NCBI GenBank assembly: GCA_002396005.1
Contig: DGVW01000089.1
Coordinates: 1 to 13,875, forward strand
Reading direction: 5' to 3'
DNA: 13,875 bases
DNA from: Oribacterium sp. UBA4274
GTDB lineage: Bacteria > Bacillota > Clostridia > Lachnospirales > Lachnospiraceae
Under the pieces are notes generated by a model. It saw nothing but the letters and a program-made list of their open reading frames with translations. It did no database searches and was not told the DNA's origin. A program made the translations under genes and the position numbers. This document shows, piece by piece, positions 5,504-12,978 of this stretch. Position 1 is the stretch's first letter; each line of letters starts with the position of its first letter.

Positions 5504-5789
5504 ACTTCTTATCCTCAGCGCCGTTAGCCTTCTCAAGTTCAGCAATAGCTGCCTTCTGCATAGGTATACGGCAGTTCTTGTTGTTACCGAACTCTACGAT
5601 AACAGTGTCATCTGTCATATCAATGATAACGCCGTAAAATCCTGACGTTGTAAGTACTGTATCTCCTACAGCAACAGATGCAAGAAGCTCCTGCTGTCTC
5701 TTACGTTCCTTCTGCTGTGGCTTGATACCGATAAAATAAAACATTGCAACGATTGCAACAAGATAAATAATCCAACCAACTGTGCTCAT
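5502..5789 (-). CDS. yajC: Preprotein translocase subunit YajC
   Basis: A 95-residue single-pass membrane protein that associates with SecDF in the Sec translocase. One membrane segment (about residues 5-22) is followed by the family signature IKPQQKERKRQQ (22-33) and the cytoplasmic YajC domain with VGDTVLTTSGFYGVI (about 41-55). The length is normal. The ATG at 5789 has GGAGG 7 nt upstream. YajC is often near tgt or secDF, but no such gene is beside it here, so it appears to be a single-gene unit. Its stop codon lies inside the right arm of the 5308-5503 inverted repeat, and a terminator follows at 5257-5298. Confidence 0.93.
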   Translation of the reverse strand: MSTVGWIIYLVAIVAMFYFIGIKPQQKERKRQQELLASVAVGDTVLTTSGFYGVIIDMTDDTVIVEFGNNKNCRIPMQKAAIAELEKANGAEDKK

Positions 5790-5914
5790 GAAAAATCCTC
5801 CATAGATTGAAAATACGTTATTTCTGTCATCCTATGACAAAACAAATCTCACAAGGAGCAATTTTAACATAGAGAACTGCAAATATCCAGTTATATTTAC
5901 GTGATACTGCTGTA

Positions 5915-5946
5915 ATTATAAGACCTATAGATACAAAACTTGTCAA
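5915..5946 (-). promoter_or_regulatory. Possible yajC promoter with long spacer
   Basis: A perfect TTGACA (5946-5941) and a perfect TATAAT (5920-5915) read on the minus strand, but the spacer is 20 nt instead of about 17. Either the promoter is unusual or only one of the two boxes is used. It lies about 125 nt upstream of the yajC start. Confidence 0.35.
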
Positions 5947-6030
5947 ATTTCAAAAATAAAACTAATAAAATTTATTTTTTTGCTGTTTGTGACACTTTTG
6001 TGATGATGCGTGTTGTATAGTTAAGCCATC

Positions 6031-6078
6031 AAAAGAAAAAGAGCTTATATATAGAAAACGCCAACTTTAAAGCTCTTT
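6031..6078 (-). terminator. Second minus-strand terminator-like hairpin
   Basis: AAAGAGCTT (6038-6046) pairs with AAGCTCTTT (6070-6078), 9 bp around a 23-nt loop, with TTTTTCTTTT after it on the minus strand. It may back up the stronger terminator at 6162-6198. Confidence 0.4.
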
Positions 6079-6103
6079 ATACTTGTGAACACTATTAATA
6101 TAC

Positions 6104-6131
6104 GGGCGGATTTCAAACCACATATCCGCCC
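6104..6131. repeat. GC-rich inverted repeat without T-tract
   Basis: GGGCGGAT (6104-6111) and ATCCGCCC (6124-6131) form a perfect 8-bp stem with a 12-nt loop. Neither strand has a T-tract after it, so it is not an ordinary terminator. It may be a stabilising structure or a protein-binding site. Confidence 0.45.
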
Positions 6132-6161
6132 ACCCTTCATTAAAGTAATTAACTCCCCTTC

Positions 6162-6198
6162 AAAAAAGCGATGGAACATTTCGGTTCCATCGCTTTTT
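6162..6198 (-). terminator. Strong terminator, possibly bidirectional
   Basis: GCGATGGAAC (6168-6177) and GTTCCATCGC (6184-6193) form a perfect 10-bp stem, extended by A-T pairs on both sides, with a 6-nt loop. T-tracts exist in both directions. It lies about 75 nt after the stop codon of the minus-strand gene at 6267. Confidence 0.8.
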
Positions 6199-6266
6199 AT
6201 CATTTCTATATCCGTAAAGCTCACCAATCGGGATATCAGCATGCCCCAAAGCTTTATTTACAAGAT

Positions 6267-6554
6267 TTATTTCTTGCTTCTGAGTGCGTCAGACGGCTCA
6301 TCTGTCGCATTTTCCGTACCATCATCATATCCTGCCATTCCGGCATGAGAAATCCTCAAAGCAGCCTCTGTTTCAGCCAGAGTTTCCTTTGAAACATCAT
6401 CAGCGTTCTGCACAGCGCTCACTGAAGCAGGCTGAGATGTACTGAAGGAAACATTTCGCACTATCGTCACCATAGAAATGCACGAAATAATAAGTAATAT
6501 TACTGCCGCACCATAGTAAAACGGCATATCTGATTTATTATCTTTTTCTTTCAT
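6267..6554 (-). CDS. Small membrane-anchored protein of unknown function
   Basis: A 95-residue protein. A charged N-terminus (MKEKDNKSD) leads into one membrane segment (about residues 12-31, FYYGAAVILLIISCISMVTI), then a polar, acidic, Ser/Ala/Glu-rich tail of about 60 residues with low complexity. This could be an uncleaved signal anchor with the tail outside the cell. The ATG at 6554 has GGGG 6 nt upstream. It follows the secreted wall-binding protein gene by 75 bp, separated by the terminator at 6575-6613. No own promoter is obvious, so expression may depend on readthrough. I do not recognise the family. Confidence 0.65.
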   Translation of the reverse strand: MKEKDNKSDMPFYYGAAVILLIISCISMVTIVRNVSFSTSQPASVSAVQNADDVSKETLAETEAALRISHAGMAGYDDGTENATDEPSDALRSKK

Positions 6555-6574
6555 ATAATCCCCATTCTTTTATA

Positions 6575-6613
6575 TAAAAACACAGAAATCTCCCCTGCGT
6601 CTGCAGGGGAGAT
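6575..6613 (-). terminator. Terminator of the secreted-protein gene
   Basis: ATCTCCCCTGC (6588-6598) and GCAGGGGAGAT (6603-6613) form a perfect 11-bp stem with a 4-nt loop. On the minus strand the tail TTTCTGTGTTTTT follows; it is interrupted, so readthrough into the next gene is plausible. Confidence 0.75.
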
Positions 6614-6629
6614 AAAAAATTTTTATGAA

Positions 6630-7361
6630 TTAATCATTTGATGACTTGTCTTCATCTTCTGTAAGAGGATCAACTGTTCCATCAGGACCTGCAACGCTAA
6701 CTGTTGCTGTATTGGTAGTAGGAGCAATTTCTGTTGATCCTGCACCTGCAGGAACACTCGGTCCAAATGTCTCATAGCTTGTCTTACTCATATCAGGGCC
6801 GGAATCCTCAGCCTCATTGCTAGATGACTGGATACCATCTGTAACTGTCTTAACAATATGTCTCTTTGTTACGAGCTGTCCAACGTCAACGCCTGTAGAG
6901 GTAGATGTGATATTTAACTGAACCTCTTTATCACTTGTAGTTGTAGTTGACTTAATACCATTGATAGCATCAACTGCAGACTGGCTTGCCTTGCTGGAAC
7001 CCTGTAACATAGATGCAATCTGTGTTGCTGTATCAGCAGCTGCAGATGCGAGGCTCTTAACTGCTGCAACGCCGTCCTGAATCCACTTTCCATCAGCTCC
7101 GGTGATGAATCCGTCAGGTGTCACACCAACATATACGTATCCGTTCTCATCAAAATAATAGCAGTTAGCCTGTCCATCACCATCGTCATCGATCCACTTC
7201 CACTCGCTCTTAGGATATGTTCCGTCTCCATTGTCATACCAGATTCCCTTTTCATCTGTAACGAAAGAACCTGCTATAACCGGCATAGCCAGCATAGATG
7301 TGCTAAGTGTTGCTACTGTACCGAAAGTTACTATTTTTTTGATTAAATTAGTCTTCTTCAT
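6630..7361 (-). CDS. Secreted protein with N-terminal cell-wall-binding repeat
   Basis: A 243-residue exported protein. A signal peptide (about residues 1-31, KKTNLIKKIV then a hydrophobic core ending PVIA-G) is followed by a repeat unit at about 32-97 with WYDNGDGTYP, WKWIDDDGDGQANCYYFDENG and a closing GKWIQDGV. This is the aromatic-glycine cell-wall/choline-binding repeat style common in Lachnospiraceae surface proteins. The remainder is Ser/Thr/Ala-rich low complexity with an acidic end. It probably sits in or on the wall; no catalytic domain is visible. The ATG at 7361 is chosen because GGAGAG lies 5 nt upstream; an ATG 12 codons earlier (7397) would add residues in front of the signal peptide. 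Length and composition suggest a structural or adhesive role, but function is unknown. Confidence 0.75.
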   Translation of the reverse strand: MKKTNLIKKIVTFGTVATLSTSMLAMPVIAGSFVTDEKGIWYDNGDGTYPKSEWKWIDDDGDGQANCYYFDENGYVYVGVTPDGFITGADGKWIQDGVAAVKSLASAAADTATQIASMLQGSSKASQSAVDAINGIKSTTTTSDKEVQLNITSTSTGVDVGQLVTKRHIVKTVTDGIQSSSNEAEDSGPDMSKTSYETFGPSVPAGAGSTEIAPTTNTATVSVAGPDGTVDPLTEDEDKSSND

Positions 7362-7606
7362 ATTTTCTCTCCATAATACAGGTTTTTGTGTTTCCAATAA
7401 CCTTTACGTGTCATACTATACCACTATTCTCCCAAAAGAGTATGACTTTTTCAATTGTGAAAATATTAAGGTTTTTTGTAGGCAATTTCGTGTCAAAATG
7501 TGTTTTTGTGAAAAATATGCGTATGCAGTGACGCTATTTAGGCATTTCAGCAAAACATTTTTTAACAAATCATAACAAAAATCTATATTTCCCGTCATTT
7601 TCAATT

Positions 7607-8041
7607 TTAAGCAAAGGACCAGTACTTATTGATAAAAAAGTTCACCGGCAGATTGATAACCGAGTTTATGACCGGCGCAACATACGGCGAAATGCCTAAA
7701 ATATCGACCCAAAGATATAAAAGAACACTACTCAGCACGATGCCTGTAAAGGAATAAGTAACATAAGTTTTGGCAAGCTTGATCCATAAACTCGTTGTTC
7801 CAGTCTGAGCCGTAAATACAAACCTGTTGTTCCAGTAAAATGACCACAGGATACTGAGCATAAACATGACAACCTGAGCCGCAAGATAATCATATCTGCC
7901 AAACATCAAAAACCTTCTGAAAAGATACAATGCCGCATCAAAAATAACCAAAGAAACGAGAGTGTTGCTGACTCCTACAACTCCGAATCTTACAAACTGC
8001 AAAATGCTTTTTCGCATATCCTCCGACATTTTTATATTCAT
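7607..8041 (-). CDS. GtrA-family membrane protein
   Basis: A 144-residue protein with about four membrane segments, matching the GtrA family: RFGVVGVSNTLVSLVIFD near the N-terminus (about 17-34), WNNRFVF in the middle (about 70-76), and a closing NLPVNFFINKYWSF. Members are thought to flip or help flip polyprenyl-phosphate-linked sugars across the membrane. The ATG at 8041 overlaps the stop of the GT2 gene in an ATGA arrangement, with GGAGG 7 nt upstream, so start and translational coupling are well supported. It is the last gene of the operon. No convincing terminator follows before the next gene; the nearest is at 6575-6613. Confidence 0.88.
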   Translation of the reverse strand: MNIKMSEDMRKSILQFVRFGVVGVSNTLVSLVIFDAALYLFRRFLMFGRYDYLAAQVVMFMLSILWSFYWNNRFVFTAQTGTTSLWIKLAKTYVTYSFTGIVLSSVLLYLWVDILGISPYVAPVINSVINLPVNFFINKYWSFA

Positions 8042-9054
8042 AATACAGCCTCCGGTATATCACCGGCATGTTCTTTCATATCGTCAGCCACATATGCAGA
8101 TTTACCGGTTGACGCATGCCCATCTGCAGGAACATCATCCACAGCATCTTCTACAATATACGGCGGCCTCTTACGGGTGGCATCGAAGGTACGCCATAGA
8201 TATTCACCCATAATTCCAAGAGACAGCATAGTGATACCGAAACTCAAAAGCTCAAAAATAAACAGGAGAGTCCATCCCTCAACGGTGATATATCCCAAAA
8301 GCTTTGCTGTAAGCTCAACTACAGCAAGAATGATGGCCGCCACAAAGGATACCGCACCAATTTCCGTAACAAACTTGATGGGCAATGTAGAAAAGCTGAA
8401 TAGTGTATCCATCACAAGCTTAACTTTTTTTGCCAGTGTCCAACGACTCTTACCGATAGTTCTCGCCTGTCTCACATAAGGCACCAAAGTTGTTCTGAAT
8501 CCACTCCACAAAATCTGTCCGGTGAGAGCACTGTTTTTCTCATCAAATCGTGAAAGAACCGAAATAACTTTTCTGTCGATAAGATAAACATCAAATCCCG
8601 TCTCCGGCATATTAGGAAGACATGCAGTCCGCACTATCTTATAATACATATTGGCAAAAAAAGTCTGGCTCATTTTTTCCTCACGGCCGGCTCTCACCGC
8701 AAGCACAACACTATTTCCCTGCTGCCATGCCTCTACCATGTCCAGTATAAGTTCTGTAGGTTCCTGAAGATCCGCAGCCTTTACCACTGCGCAATCTCCT
8801 GTTGAATGCTCAAGTCCGCACAGAATAGCGGCATGTGAGCCGAAATTTCTGGACAGATGATAGAGCTTTATGTTTTGATCCCGTTCCCTGAGTTCATTCA
8901 TCACTTTCCACGACTCATCTCCTGAGCCGTCATCCACCATGATGATCTCATACTCATAGCCGATCACATCTATAATCTTTTCTTTTATATCTTCATACAG
9001 CGGTCTAAGGTTTCCCTCATTGTAGTAGACCGGAATAACAATGGATAATTTCAA
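8038..9054 (-). CDS. GtrB/DPM1-type polyprenyl-phosphate glycosyltransferase (GT2)
   Basis: A 338-residue membrane-bound glycosyltransferase that should load a sugar from a nucleotide donor onto a polyprenyl phosphate on the inner face. The GT2 domain shows SIVIPVYYNEGNL (4-16), MVDDGSGD (39-46), the metal-binding DLQEP (95-99) and GKSRWTLAKK (201-210). Two membrane segments follow (about 226-252 and 261-283), then GEYLWRTFDATRKRPPYIVE (283-302), typical of the ArnC/GtrB/CsbB group. A polar, acidic extension of about 35 residues follows. The start is TTG at 9054: its TTGA overlaps the TGA of the YfhO-like gene, and GGAG lies 8 nt upstream; no in-frame ATG is better placed. GtrA follows with an ATGA overlap. 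Substrate is unknown; the operon suggests an amino sugar or a common hexose. Confidence 0.9.
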   Translation of the reverse strand: MKLSIVIPVYYNEGNLRPLYEDIKEKIIDVIGYEYEIIMVDDGSGDESWKVMNELRERDQNIKLYHLSRNFGSHAAILCGLEHSTGDCAVVKAADLQEPTELILDMVEAWQQGNSVVLAVRAGREEKMSQTFFANMYYKIVRTACLPNMPETGFDVYLIDRKVISVLSRFDEKNSALTGQILWSGFRTTLVPYVRQARTIGKSRWTLAKKVKLVMDTLFSFSTLPIKFVTEIGAVSFVAAIILAVVELTAKLLGYITVEGWTLLFIFELLSFGITMLSLGIMGEYLWRTFDATRKRPPYIVEDAVDDVPADGHASTGKSAYVADDMKEHAGDIPEAVL

Positions 9055-11774
9055 AACTCATGCTCCTTCACAAGCAAAATAATCGAAAGCAGAACTGCAG
9101 CAATAAGGGTAACAATCCCAGCCATTACTGATGCAGGCGCATAATAGAATGTCACTTCATGGGTCCCTCTGTCAAGAAAAACCGCCCTGAATTTGTAATC
9201 AGCCTCCAGACACCCCTGCTCCAGCCCATCCACAAGGACGTGCCAGCCGGGATAAAAGGTTTCTGTTGTTATGAAAAGACCCTCCGATGCTGCATCAACC
9301 TGATAGGTTATTCGATTGGCTCTATAGTCTGTAACCTTTACAGAATCCTTATCGGCAGACTCATTTTCACTTCCGCCGTTGATGTTTTCATAAGCGCCTG
9401 CATCCTCTGCCGGATTTACTGTTTTATGCGTTTTATCACAGGTATCAGCATTAACATAAGCCATCCTGTCCGGTGCCAATGTCTCCGCATTTAAAGCATC
9501 GATAAAAGCCTGAGTCCTGTATCCGTCGGAAGTATCCTCGTCACTATAGAAGGAGAGCTCCCTCCTGACTCGGGCCGGACCCATATTGAGATTGCTAACA
9601 TCCATCATCCTGACAGGGGATTTGTCCATAGCATTATAGGAGCTGTACGCTTCATGCACAAGGGGCACGGTCTTCCTGCCGAGATAAGACTCAAAAAACT
9701 CTATTTCTTCAAGCGGCGCATTTCCCGAAAACAGGATGTACTTAATGTTTCCGAACTGAATCTGTCGCATAAGACTAAACATCTGATAGCCATAAAATGT
9801 CTTTTGATAAATCGGGTTGACATAGGCAGTTACGTTTTTATCACCTGTAACGAAGCTTATATTCCCCGGAAGCACAGGCTCACTTGAGTATATGATGTAT
9901 CTTGCTGTTTCATCCTTTTCGGAAATCAATGAATCAGCTTCCCGAAAAACCTCTCTTGCGGCATCATTAACCGCTGCTGCATGGACCGTTGCCGTCATTG
10001 GAGTCATATTACCGTTTAAAGTGAGATACTGATTCCAGAATGCCAATGTTGTCATTATGACTGCGGCGGTAAGAAGATACCCGGTGAATGCTTTGTGCCT
10101 TATGATATATCTCCACTCTTTCTTCTCCCCGGCAGGAACAGTTTCCGAATATCTGTATCCTCCCACAGAAATATAACAGGCTCCCACAGCAATCACAAGC
10201 ACACTAAGAATCTTAGCCGCAAGGTCAAGTAGTCCCTTCATATGAGAGGGAAGAAAACAAGGAATCATAAAAAAACAAGCCACAACGAAACTCAACTTGT
10301 GGATGCCGTTTTCTGATTCACCACCATTAACGGAAAAACGCTCACAAGTCTTACCTTCTTTTGTGTTCCTTATCCAACGTTCCATAGCACCTGCTGCCAG
10401 CGTTCCTCCACTCAGCACTATAAACGGCGCATACAGACACGGCTCGCGGTTCGCATTAAGCACCGGAACAAACCTGAGCAGATCGATGAGGCCGTACTTA
10501 AAGGTGTATAGAAGTCCAAAGATAAGCATTAGCCTCATACTGTGCAGGAACCAGTTTCCGGATGCTTTCCTGCCTCTCGGCATAAAAAATCCATACACCA
10601 TAAAAAACAGAAGAACCATACTGATGCTCCAGTATCCATCTACATAGGTACCGAAGATGCTCATGGCGCCTGTCGGTCCGATGGCCGATTCTCTGAAATA
10701 AGATATAGGTATGCGTGTAACTGTCTCATGAATGTCTATTCCGGGAAGATATCTGTAAGCTAATGCACCGGTTTCCAGAAATGGGAATATCTGAACTGCA
10801 GCGATACCCATTCCGATAAAACCCGAGGCCATAAACCGGAGCATATCCCTACCCCATAATATCAATCGCTCTTTGGAATCATGGGATACAGAATTCGAAG
10901 ACTTGGTATATAAAGCCCCCACAAAGGAATCTTCACCCGGCAATATTTTTGATACAGCTGTTTCCGGAACTGTTTCCCTAAACAGATCCCGGAATGAAAC
11001 TGCTATAAACAACAGGAAGTAGTTGATAACCGAAAAGACCAGTCCCTGAGCTGTACTGGCCAGCGCAAGCATCGCAAAGCAAACGCCGGAAATAACGATA
11101 AATCTGTTTTTCCTCGTCTCAACCATCTCGTATATTGCAAGGAGAAGGAACGGTGTCCAGTAAACGCCTCCTGAAATATATGGCCAATTCTGGAGAATGA
11201 ACATACTTCCGGAAAAGCAGCACAGAAGAGTGATGAGAGAAGCTGCAAGCGGAGAACAGCCCTTTAAATATCGAAATTCCGAAGCAAAATCCCCGGGATC
11301 ACCCATGGCCCCGGCACCACAGTCCCCATCGCCGCAGGCTGTGCGAAGCAGCATATACAATCCCACTGCAAAAATGAGCACATGTATCAATGTATATACC
11401 GGAAGGATCATATAAGACAGATATCCCTTTGAACTATCCCAAAAGATAAACTCCAGAAGTACAAGTATGGGATAGAACACTTCATGAATGTGTCCCACTC
11501 CACAATAGCCGCCCCATCCGTAAGGATTCCACAGAGGGAGCTCGCCATCGTGCAGCATCTTTGCATTCATAGCCCATACAGCATAGTGACCGTCTCCGCC
11601 ATCCTGTCCGATCTTTGTGATCCAGGGAAGCTTCATATAACAAAAAATGATAACCAAAAATAAAATGAACAAACATACCAGATCGTTCCTTCCAAATGAG
11701 GTTTCCTTATGCCTGTTCATTTTATTCTGCCTGTCATAACGACTGCCCAAATGTTTAACATCACTATCAATCAT
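9051..11774 (-). CDS. YfhO-family GT-C membrane glycosyltransferase
   Basis: A 907-residue polytopic membrane protein. After a first membrane segment (about 31-49), a loop carries DGGDGHYAVW (58-67) and PLWNPYGWGG (80-89), hallmarks of YfhO-like GT-C proteins, in which loop acidic residues act in transfer from a polyprenyl-phosphate sugar. Many further membrane segments follow. A large extracytoplasmic region precedes a C-terminal module with FYPGWHVLVDG and FRAVFLDRGTHEVTFYYAP (about 840-880) and a last membrane segment before KEHEF. YfhO in Bacillus works with the GT2 CsbB to glycosylate lipoteichoic acid. The same gene pairing here, with a 4-nt overlap into the GT2 gene, suggests it transfers the sugar to a surface polymer. 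The ATG at 11774 has AAGGGA close upstream. The acceptor is unknown. Confidence 0.85.
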   Translation of the reverse strand: MIDSDVKHLGSRYDRQNKMNRHKETSFGRNDLVCLFILFLVIIFCYMKLPWITKIGQDGGDGHYAVWAMNAKMLHDGELPLWNPYGWGGYCGVGHIHEVFYPILVLLEFIFWDSSKGYLSYMILPVYTLIHVLIFAVGLYMLLRTACGDGDCGAGAMGDPGDFASEFRYLKGCSPLAASLITLLCCFSGSMFILQNWPYISGGVYWTPFLLLAIYEMVETRKNRFIVISGVCFAMLALASTAQGLVFSVINYFLLFIAVSFRDLFRETVPETAVSKILPGEDSFVGALYTKSSNSVSHDSKERLILWGRDMLRFMASGFIGMGIAAVQIFPFLETGALAYRYLPGIDIHETVTRIPISYFRESAIGPTGAMSIFGTYVDGYWSISMVLLFFMVYGFFMPRGRKASGNWFLHSMRLMLIFGLLYTFKYGLIDLLRFVPVLNANREPCLYAPFIVLSGGTLAAGAMERWIRNTKEGKTCERFSVNGGESENGIHKLSFVVACFFMIPCFLPSHMKGLLDLAAKILSVLVIAVGACYISVGGYRYSETVPAGEKKEWRYIIRHKAFTGYLLTAAVIMTTLAFWNQYLTLNGNMTPMTATVHAAAVNDAAREVFREADSLISEKDETARYIIYSSEPVLPGNISFVTGDKNVTAYVNPIYQKTFYGYQMFSLMRQIQFGNIKYILFSGNAPLEEIEFFESYLGRKTVPLVHEAYSSYNAMDKSPVRMMDVSNLNMGPARVRRELSFYSDEDTSDGYRTQAFIDALNAETLAPDRMAYVNADTCDKTHKTVNPAEDAGAYENINGGSENESADKDSVKVTDYRANRITYQVDAASEGLFITTETFYPGWHVLVDGLEQGCLEADYKFRAVFLDRGTHEVTFYYAPASVMAGIVTLIAAVLLSIILLVKEHEF

Positions 11775-11829
11775 AACATCCCTTAATCATAGATTATTGT
11801 ATCTGTATCCGTAACAGAACCCTATCAGC

Positions 11830-12261
11830 TTATCCATTAACTATTTTTAAAAATTCATCGTAATCACGGATATACTCCTCAGCATCATAATGCTGATCCG
11901 AGATACACAAAAGGACAGAATCCGGGCTAAACTCATACATTTCCTTCCATATCATTTTGGGCAGGTAAATGCCGGTATGCGGACGATTAAGCGCATAAAT
12001 AGTCTCGTTGCCCTTGCCATCTTTGACTTTAACCTTGCTGGAACCGGCAACATTTATAAGCACAAACTGACTCTTACGATTGGCATGGTTTCCGCGGATG
12101 ACCTCACTATCCGACCCATAAATATAAAAAATACGGGCAATCTTAAACGGTATATCCTCTTCGCCCTCAATGATGACAAGATGCCCTCTCTCATCACCCT
12201 TTTCTGTGAGTTCAAGCATCTGTGCACCCTTATGTACATTCATTCCTCTATTATCATCCAT
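11830..12261 (-). CDS. FdtA/QdtA-family sugar 3,4-ketoisomerase (cupin)
   Basis: A 143-residue single-cupin protein of the FdtA/QdtA (WxcM-like) family, which converts dTDP-4-keto-6-deoxyglucose to the 3-keto isomer before 3-amination. Family landmarks: GHLVIIEGEEDIPFKIARIFYIYG (about 26-49), RGNHANRK (56-63), the strand FVLINVAGSSKVKVKDG, and the C-terminal HYDAEEYIRDYDEFL. The usual RGxHAHK motif has asparagine in place of the second histidine (N61), which may mark a subfamily or altered activity. The ATG at 12261 is taken. A GTG one codon earlier (12264) gives a slightly better distance to AGGG, so the start is uncertain by one codon. It sits between the GNAT gene (48 bp upstream) and the YfhO-like gene (55 bp downstream), with no terminator in either gap. 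Confidence 0.82.
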   Translation of the reverse strand: MDDNRGMNVHKGAQMLELTEKGDERGHLVIIEGEEDIPFKIARIFYIYGSDSEVIRGNHANRKSQFVLINVAGSSKVKVKDGKGNETIYALNRPHTGIYLPKMIWKEMYEFSPDSVLLCISDQHYDAEEYIRDYDEFLKIVNG

Positions 12262-12309
12262 CACTTACAATAGTCCCTTTCATATTTGCTTTAACATAAT
12301 CTGACAATG

Positions 12310-12909
12310 TCACCTGCACATGGTCATCAGAAACTCCGGAGCCCCATTGTCTGCAATATGTTCATCTGCTATCTCAAAGCCGGCCTGCTGATATACTTTA
12401 ACCGCCGCCAAATGATCACAAAATACATGTAACACAAGTTTCTCAAGTCCCATATTATGAAATGCGATTTCTGCAATTGCTTTCACAGCAGAAACACCGG
12501 CATGTTTACCGTGTGCGTCACCTGCACCAATCATGAACTTGCCGAATTCTGCCGACCAGCTCCCCGCATCATCAGAATCAACTCTCACATCAGCTACATC
12601 TTTGAATGTCAGCCCCTTCGGCTCTTGTCTATAATTTTCAGTGTCATCTGACACTCCCGGATCATATAAGGCACAGCTTCCAATAAGCTCTCCACTGTCT
12701 TTGAAGCATATGGCAAACTGAAGTTCAGAAGCATCATCCAGATATCTCTCATACCAGCTTTTCTGCATCTCCGGAGTAATATAAGGAATCTGTTTAAGAA
12801 ATTTTGTATTGGCAGGATCATTGCGCCATTGTCTCAAGGACTCAATATCCCCGGCTTCAAGTGGTCTCACTATTATATTTTCATAACTACACTTATAACA
12901 ATGTTTCAT
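12310..12909 (-). CDS. GNAT-family N-acetyltransferase
   Basis: A 199-residue cytoplasmic acetyltransferase of the RimJ/RimL-like GNAT group. The N-terminal half has IIVRPLEAGDIESLRQWRND (about 12-31) and FAICFKDSGELIGSCALYD. The acetyl-CoA region has AHGKHAGVSAVKAIAEIAF, then EKLVLHVFCDHLAAVKVYQQAGF, the classic motif A/B pattern ending in the conserved Y..AGF. Its position between a sugar aminotransferase and a sugar ketoisomerase suggests it acetylates the amino group of the amino sugar. Known Fuc3NAc/Qui3NAc pathways use a hexapeptide-repeat enzyme for this step, so a GNAT here would be a replacement. The start at 12909 is preferred because GGAG lies 6 nt upstream; an ATG four codons earlier (12921) is possible. 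The substrate is inferred from context only. Confidence 0.8.
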   Translation of the reverse strand: MKHCYKCSYENIIVRPLEAGDIESLRQWRNDPANTKFLKQIPYITPEMQKSWYERYLDDASELQFAICFKDSGELIGSCALYDPGVSDDTENYRQEPKGLTFKDVADVRVDSDDAGSWSAEFGKFMIGAGDAHGKHAGVSAVKAIAEIAFHNMGLEKLVLHVFCDHLAAVKVYQQAGFEIADEHIADNGAPEFLMTMCR

Positions 12910-12978
12910 CCCATACTCCATTTAATCCGGCTCTCATGAAATGTTCATCAATTTCATAAGCCTTGGTCCTTTCATTCA

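Larger units (their letters stand above)
5790..6266. other. 477-bp intergenic region upstream of yajC
   Basis: From left to right: the yajC leader, a possible promoter (5915-5946), a tandem TGTGAC-type repeat with 11-bp period (5988-6005), and three hairpins (6038-6078, 6104-6131, 6168-6193), the first and last with minus-strand T-tracts. An open frame at 6045-6242 crosses the hairpins and is not credible. Confidence 0.55.

Noticed and set aside
5947..5981. A/T-only inverted repeat with a T-run upstream of yajC
   Set aside because: Composed only of A/T with weak pairing in very AT-rich sequence; no gene precedes it on the plus strand.
6045..6242. 65-codon open frame on the minus strand
   Set aside because: It crosses the strong terminator at 6162-6198 and two further hairpins, with no convincing start context.
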